In this document: one piece after another, positions 62,267 through 64,000 of the stretch
Position numbering within the stretch: position 1 is the stretch's first letter
Layout of the letters: each line of letters starts with the position of its first letter
Assembly (NCBI GenBank): GCA_026168805.1
Contig: JAPFDS010000061.1
Span: forward strand, 62,001 to 126,000
Source: Caryophanales bacterium
Lineage (GTDB): Bacteria; Bacillota; Bacilli; Bacillales; Amphibacillaceae
Direction: 5' to 3'
DNA: 64,000 nucleotides
The notes under the pieces: generated by a model
The model's input: only the letters and a program-made list of their open reading frames with translations
Told to the model about the DNA's origin: nothing
The model's database searches: none
Position numbers and translations under genes: made by a program

Positions 62267-64000
62267 TTATTTTGGCGTTAAAACGCAAAGCTCGTCACCT
62301 TTATTCAATAATAATTTTGTACGTTGGGTAACAAACTCTATTTCCTTATTCTTTCTTTTGATAAACAATGGTGTAGTATCCTCTTCACCAAGTAAATCTC
62401 TTGTATATTGATTATCTTTCTCTACTGCACGTATTCGTATAGCATATGTCGTATTGATTTTTCTATTTAGTTCTGTAAAAATCGCATCTTTATCAAATAA
62501 CAGATGTGATTGTGATGCAGCTGATAATTTTTCATGATTTACATTCGCTTCAGCAGGAGCACCAATCGAAAACGTATTGGTAAATCCAAAATCAGGTGCA
62601 AAGGATTGAGTAACTAACATGTTATAAGAAGAATCAATGGTCATTGCTAAAATGTTATTATACGGAGTAAGATCCGCTTCAAATCGAGCATGCTCTGCTA
62701 AGATCTCTCCTCTATGCGTATTAATCCCTTGTTTCATGGCCGATCGTAAACGTCCACGTGAAGAGTCAACGATTAAGACCGGTATCTCCAACTTCTTAAT
62801 GGTTACAGCAAGCGCGGTAGAAAAACTACTTGCCCCAACAATAACAACACCTTCAGAATCCTGATTTGATAATTTTAACCTTTTAGCTAATGGTCCGAGT
62901 GTGAAACCATGGACAGCTACTGTAATAAATACGAGCGCAAAGGTCAGTGCCGTTAATGTTTCAGCATCTTGATATCCATCTTCAATTAAGATGCTCGAAA
63001 AATACCCTGCAACCGTTAATGCAACAATTCCCCTTGGAGCAATCCAACCAATTAGAGTCTTTTCTTGCCTCGTTAATTCCGTACCAATCGTTGGAAGCCA
63101 AATGGAAATAGGTCGTACGAGAAATAGCATGACAAGAACAAACGCTAGAATTTTCCAAGAGAAAATTTGTGCGATTGTTTCCCGGGCTAATGATGCTGTT
63201 AATAAAATAAACACGGTTGACGTAAGCATAACCGAAATACCTTCAACAAAATGATGGACATTTCCAATGGATGACACTCGCTTTCGTGCCCAGCCGAGTG
63301 TAAGTCCCATAACTGTAACTGCAAGCATTCCTGTCTCATGCATAATCATTTCAGCAAATGTAAAGCAAAGCAGGACAAACACTAAAATGATGGGGGACTT
63401 TAAATATTCAGGGAACATCCCTTTATTTGCCATATAACTAATGCCAAGACCAATAACTAATCCTAATACCCCTGCCAAAAATGCTGAGATGAAGAAGGTT
63501 AATAAATAATCAGGACCTAATTCTGCACGTGTGATTACTTTAATCACTTCGTAGGCAAATAATGCAAGGAGGGGTCCGGCTGGGTCGACGATAATCCCTT
63601 CCCATTTCAACACGGCAGCAGTTCTCGGTTGTAATTTCGCATTTCTTAGTAAAGGTATAATTACTGTAGGTCCTGTTACAACAAAGAGACCACCAATAAT
63701 AAAAGATACTTCAAGACTTAATCCAGCTATGTAATGAGCAGATAATGAGCCTAGAATCCAAGCGATAAATGCTCCACCTGTAATAATTCTAAAAACAGAT
63801 TTGGATACATCTTTTATTTCTCGAATATCCAAACTAGAACTACCTTCAAATAAAATAATCGCTACTGCGAGCGAAATTAACGGACTATACAGTTGTCCTA
63901 GGGCTTCACCGGGATTGATTATACCAATGACAGGTCCAATTAATAGACCGACAATGGACATAATGACTATGGATGGCCACTGTATACGCCAAGCAAACCA
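62267..64000 (-). CDS. CPA1-type cation:proton antiporter with RCK-like C-terminus, 5' end cut off
   Basis: 577 or more codons; the reading frame stays open to the right edge (WFAWRIQWPSIVI precedes the first internal Met at 63961), so the true start is outside. The membrane part (up to about residue 380) has family marks GPTVIIPLLRNAKLQPRTAAVLKWEGIIVDPAGPL and APRGIVALTVAGYFSS, as in Na+/H+ antiporters of the NhaP/CPA1 group. The C-terminal part (about 390-564) begins with a nucleotide-fold-like VVIVGASSFSTALAVTI, suggesting an RCK/TrkA-N regulatory domain, and ends with a TrkA-C-like segment (FVTQRTKLLLNKGDELCVL). Na+ or K+/H+ exchange suits a halotolerant cell. Confidence 0.88.
   Translation of the reverse strand, partial: WFAWRIQWPSIVIMSIVGLLIGPVIGIINPGEALGQLYSPLISLAVAIILFEGSSSLDIREIKDVSKSVFRIITGGAFIAWILGSLSAHYIAGLSLEVSFIIGGLFVVTGPTVIIPLLRNAKLQPRTAAVLKWEGIIVDPAGPLLALFAYEVIKVITRAELGPDYLLTFFISAFLAGVLGLVIGLGISYMANKGMFPEYLKSPIILVFVLLCFTFAEMIMHETGMLAVTVMGLTLGWARKRVSSIGNVHHFVEGISVMLTSTVFILLTASLARETIAQIFSWKILAFVLVMLFLVRPISIWLPTIGTELTRQEKTLIGWIAPRGIVALTVAGYFSSILIEDGYQDAETLTALTFALVFITVAVHGFTLGPLAKRLKLSNQDSEGVVIVGASSFSTALAVTIKKLEIPVLIVDSSRGRLRSAMKQGINTHRGEILAEHARFEADLTPYNNILAMTIDSSYNMLVTQSFAPDFGFTNTFSIGAPAEANVNHEKLSAASQSHLLFDKDAIFTELNRKINTTYAIRIRAVEKDNQYTRDLLGEEDTTPLFIKRKNKEIEFVTQRTKLLLNKGDELCVLTPK

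Overview
The window looks like chromosome from a low-GC, endospore-forming Bacillaceae, probably a halotolerant or halophilic one. The evidence is a GerA-type germinant receptor operon, a collagen-like spore-surface protein, Gram-positive ribosome binding sites throughout, and lipoproteins with very acidic linkers. Genus cannot be fixed from the sequence alone. No rRNA, tRNA, prophage, transposase or CRISPR array was seen.

Layout. 0-2.5 kb: tail of a germination operon (gerAA, start of gerAB) and an isochorismatase-family hydrolase. 2.47-3.21 kb: a non-coding tandem array of about 14.5 hairpin units with a 51-53 bp period. 3.3-13.4 kb: an MMPL exporter with a YhgE-like partner, an SLC13-type anion transporter, a MerR/TipAS regulator with a serine hydrolase, and a short-chain dehydrogenase. 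13.5-17.0 kb: several unrecognised small or coiled-coil proteins, likely spore-surface. 17.2-25.7 kb: nucleotide-sugar enzymes equivalent to WbpA, WbpE, WbpB and WbpD, then a collagen-like protein with GXT repeats and two glycosyltransferases. I read this as a spore-surface glycosylation locus. 26-36.7 kb: S9 peptidase, AAC(3)-like acetyltransferase, secreted cyclophilin, glutathione peroxidase, an ECF sigma/anti-sigma pair running into an AsnO-like protein without its N-terminal cysteine and an OmpA-domain lipoprotein, and small membrane proteins.

36.9-43.8 kb: a complete histidine-utilisation operon (hutG-hutH-permease-hutU-hutI) behind a consensus cre box. 43.9-47.6 kb: a LysR regulator divergent from an M20 amidohydrolase and a GltS-type glutamate symporter. 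47.7-50.9 kb: ung, an LCP-family ligase, an unknown CxC protein and a VanZ-like protein. 51-57 kb: an oligopeptide/dipeptide ABC transporter with the binding protein divergent from the two permease and two ATPase genes. 57.7-64 kb: lipoproteins, pyroglutamyl peptidase, an MgtC-like protein, a FadH-like reductase behind a possible FadR operator and cre, and a CPA1-type antiporter cut by the window edge.

A second repeat family runs through the region: a 110-bp imperfect palindrome bounded by GAATTTCATAAT/ATTATGAAATTC. There are five full copies (two in tandem inside the peptide-transporter operon) and two terminal fragments. The arms differ in sequence between copies but stay complementary, which suggests the fold is conserved. 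This family and the tandem hairpin array are the least explained parts of the window.
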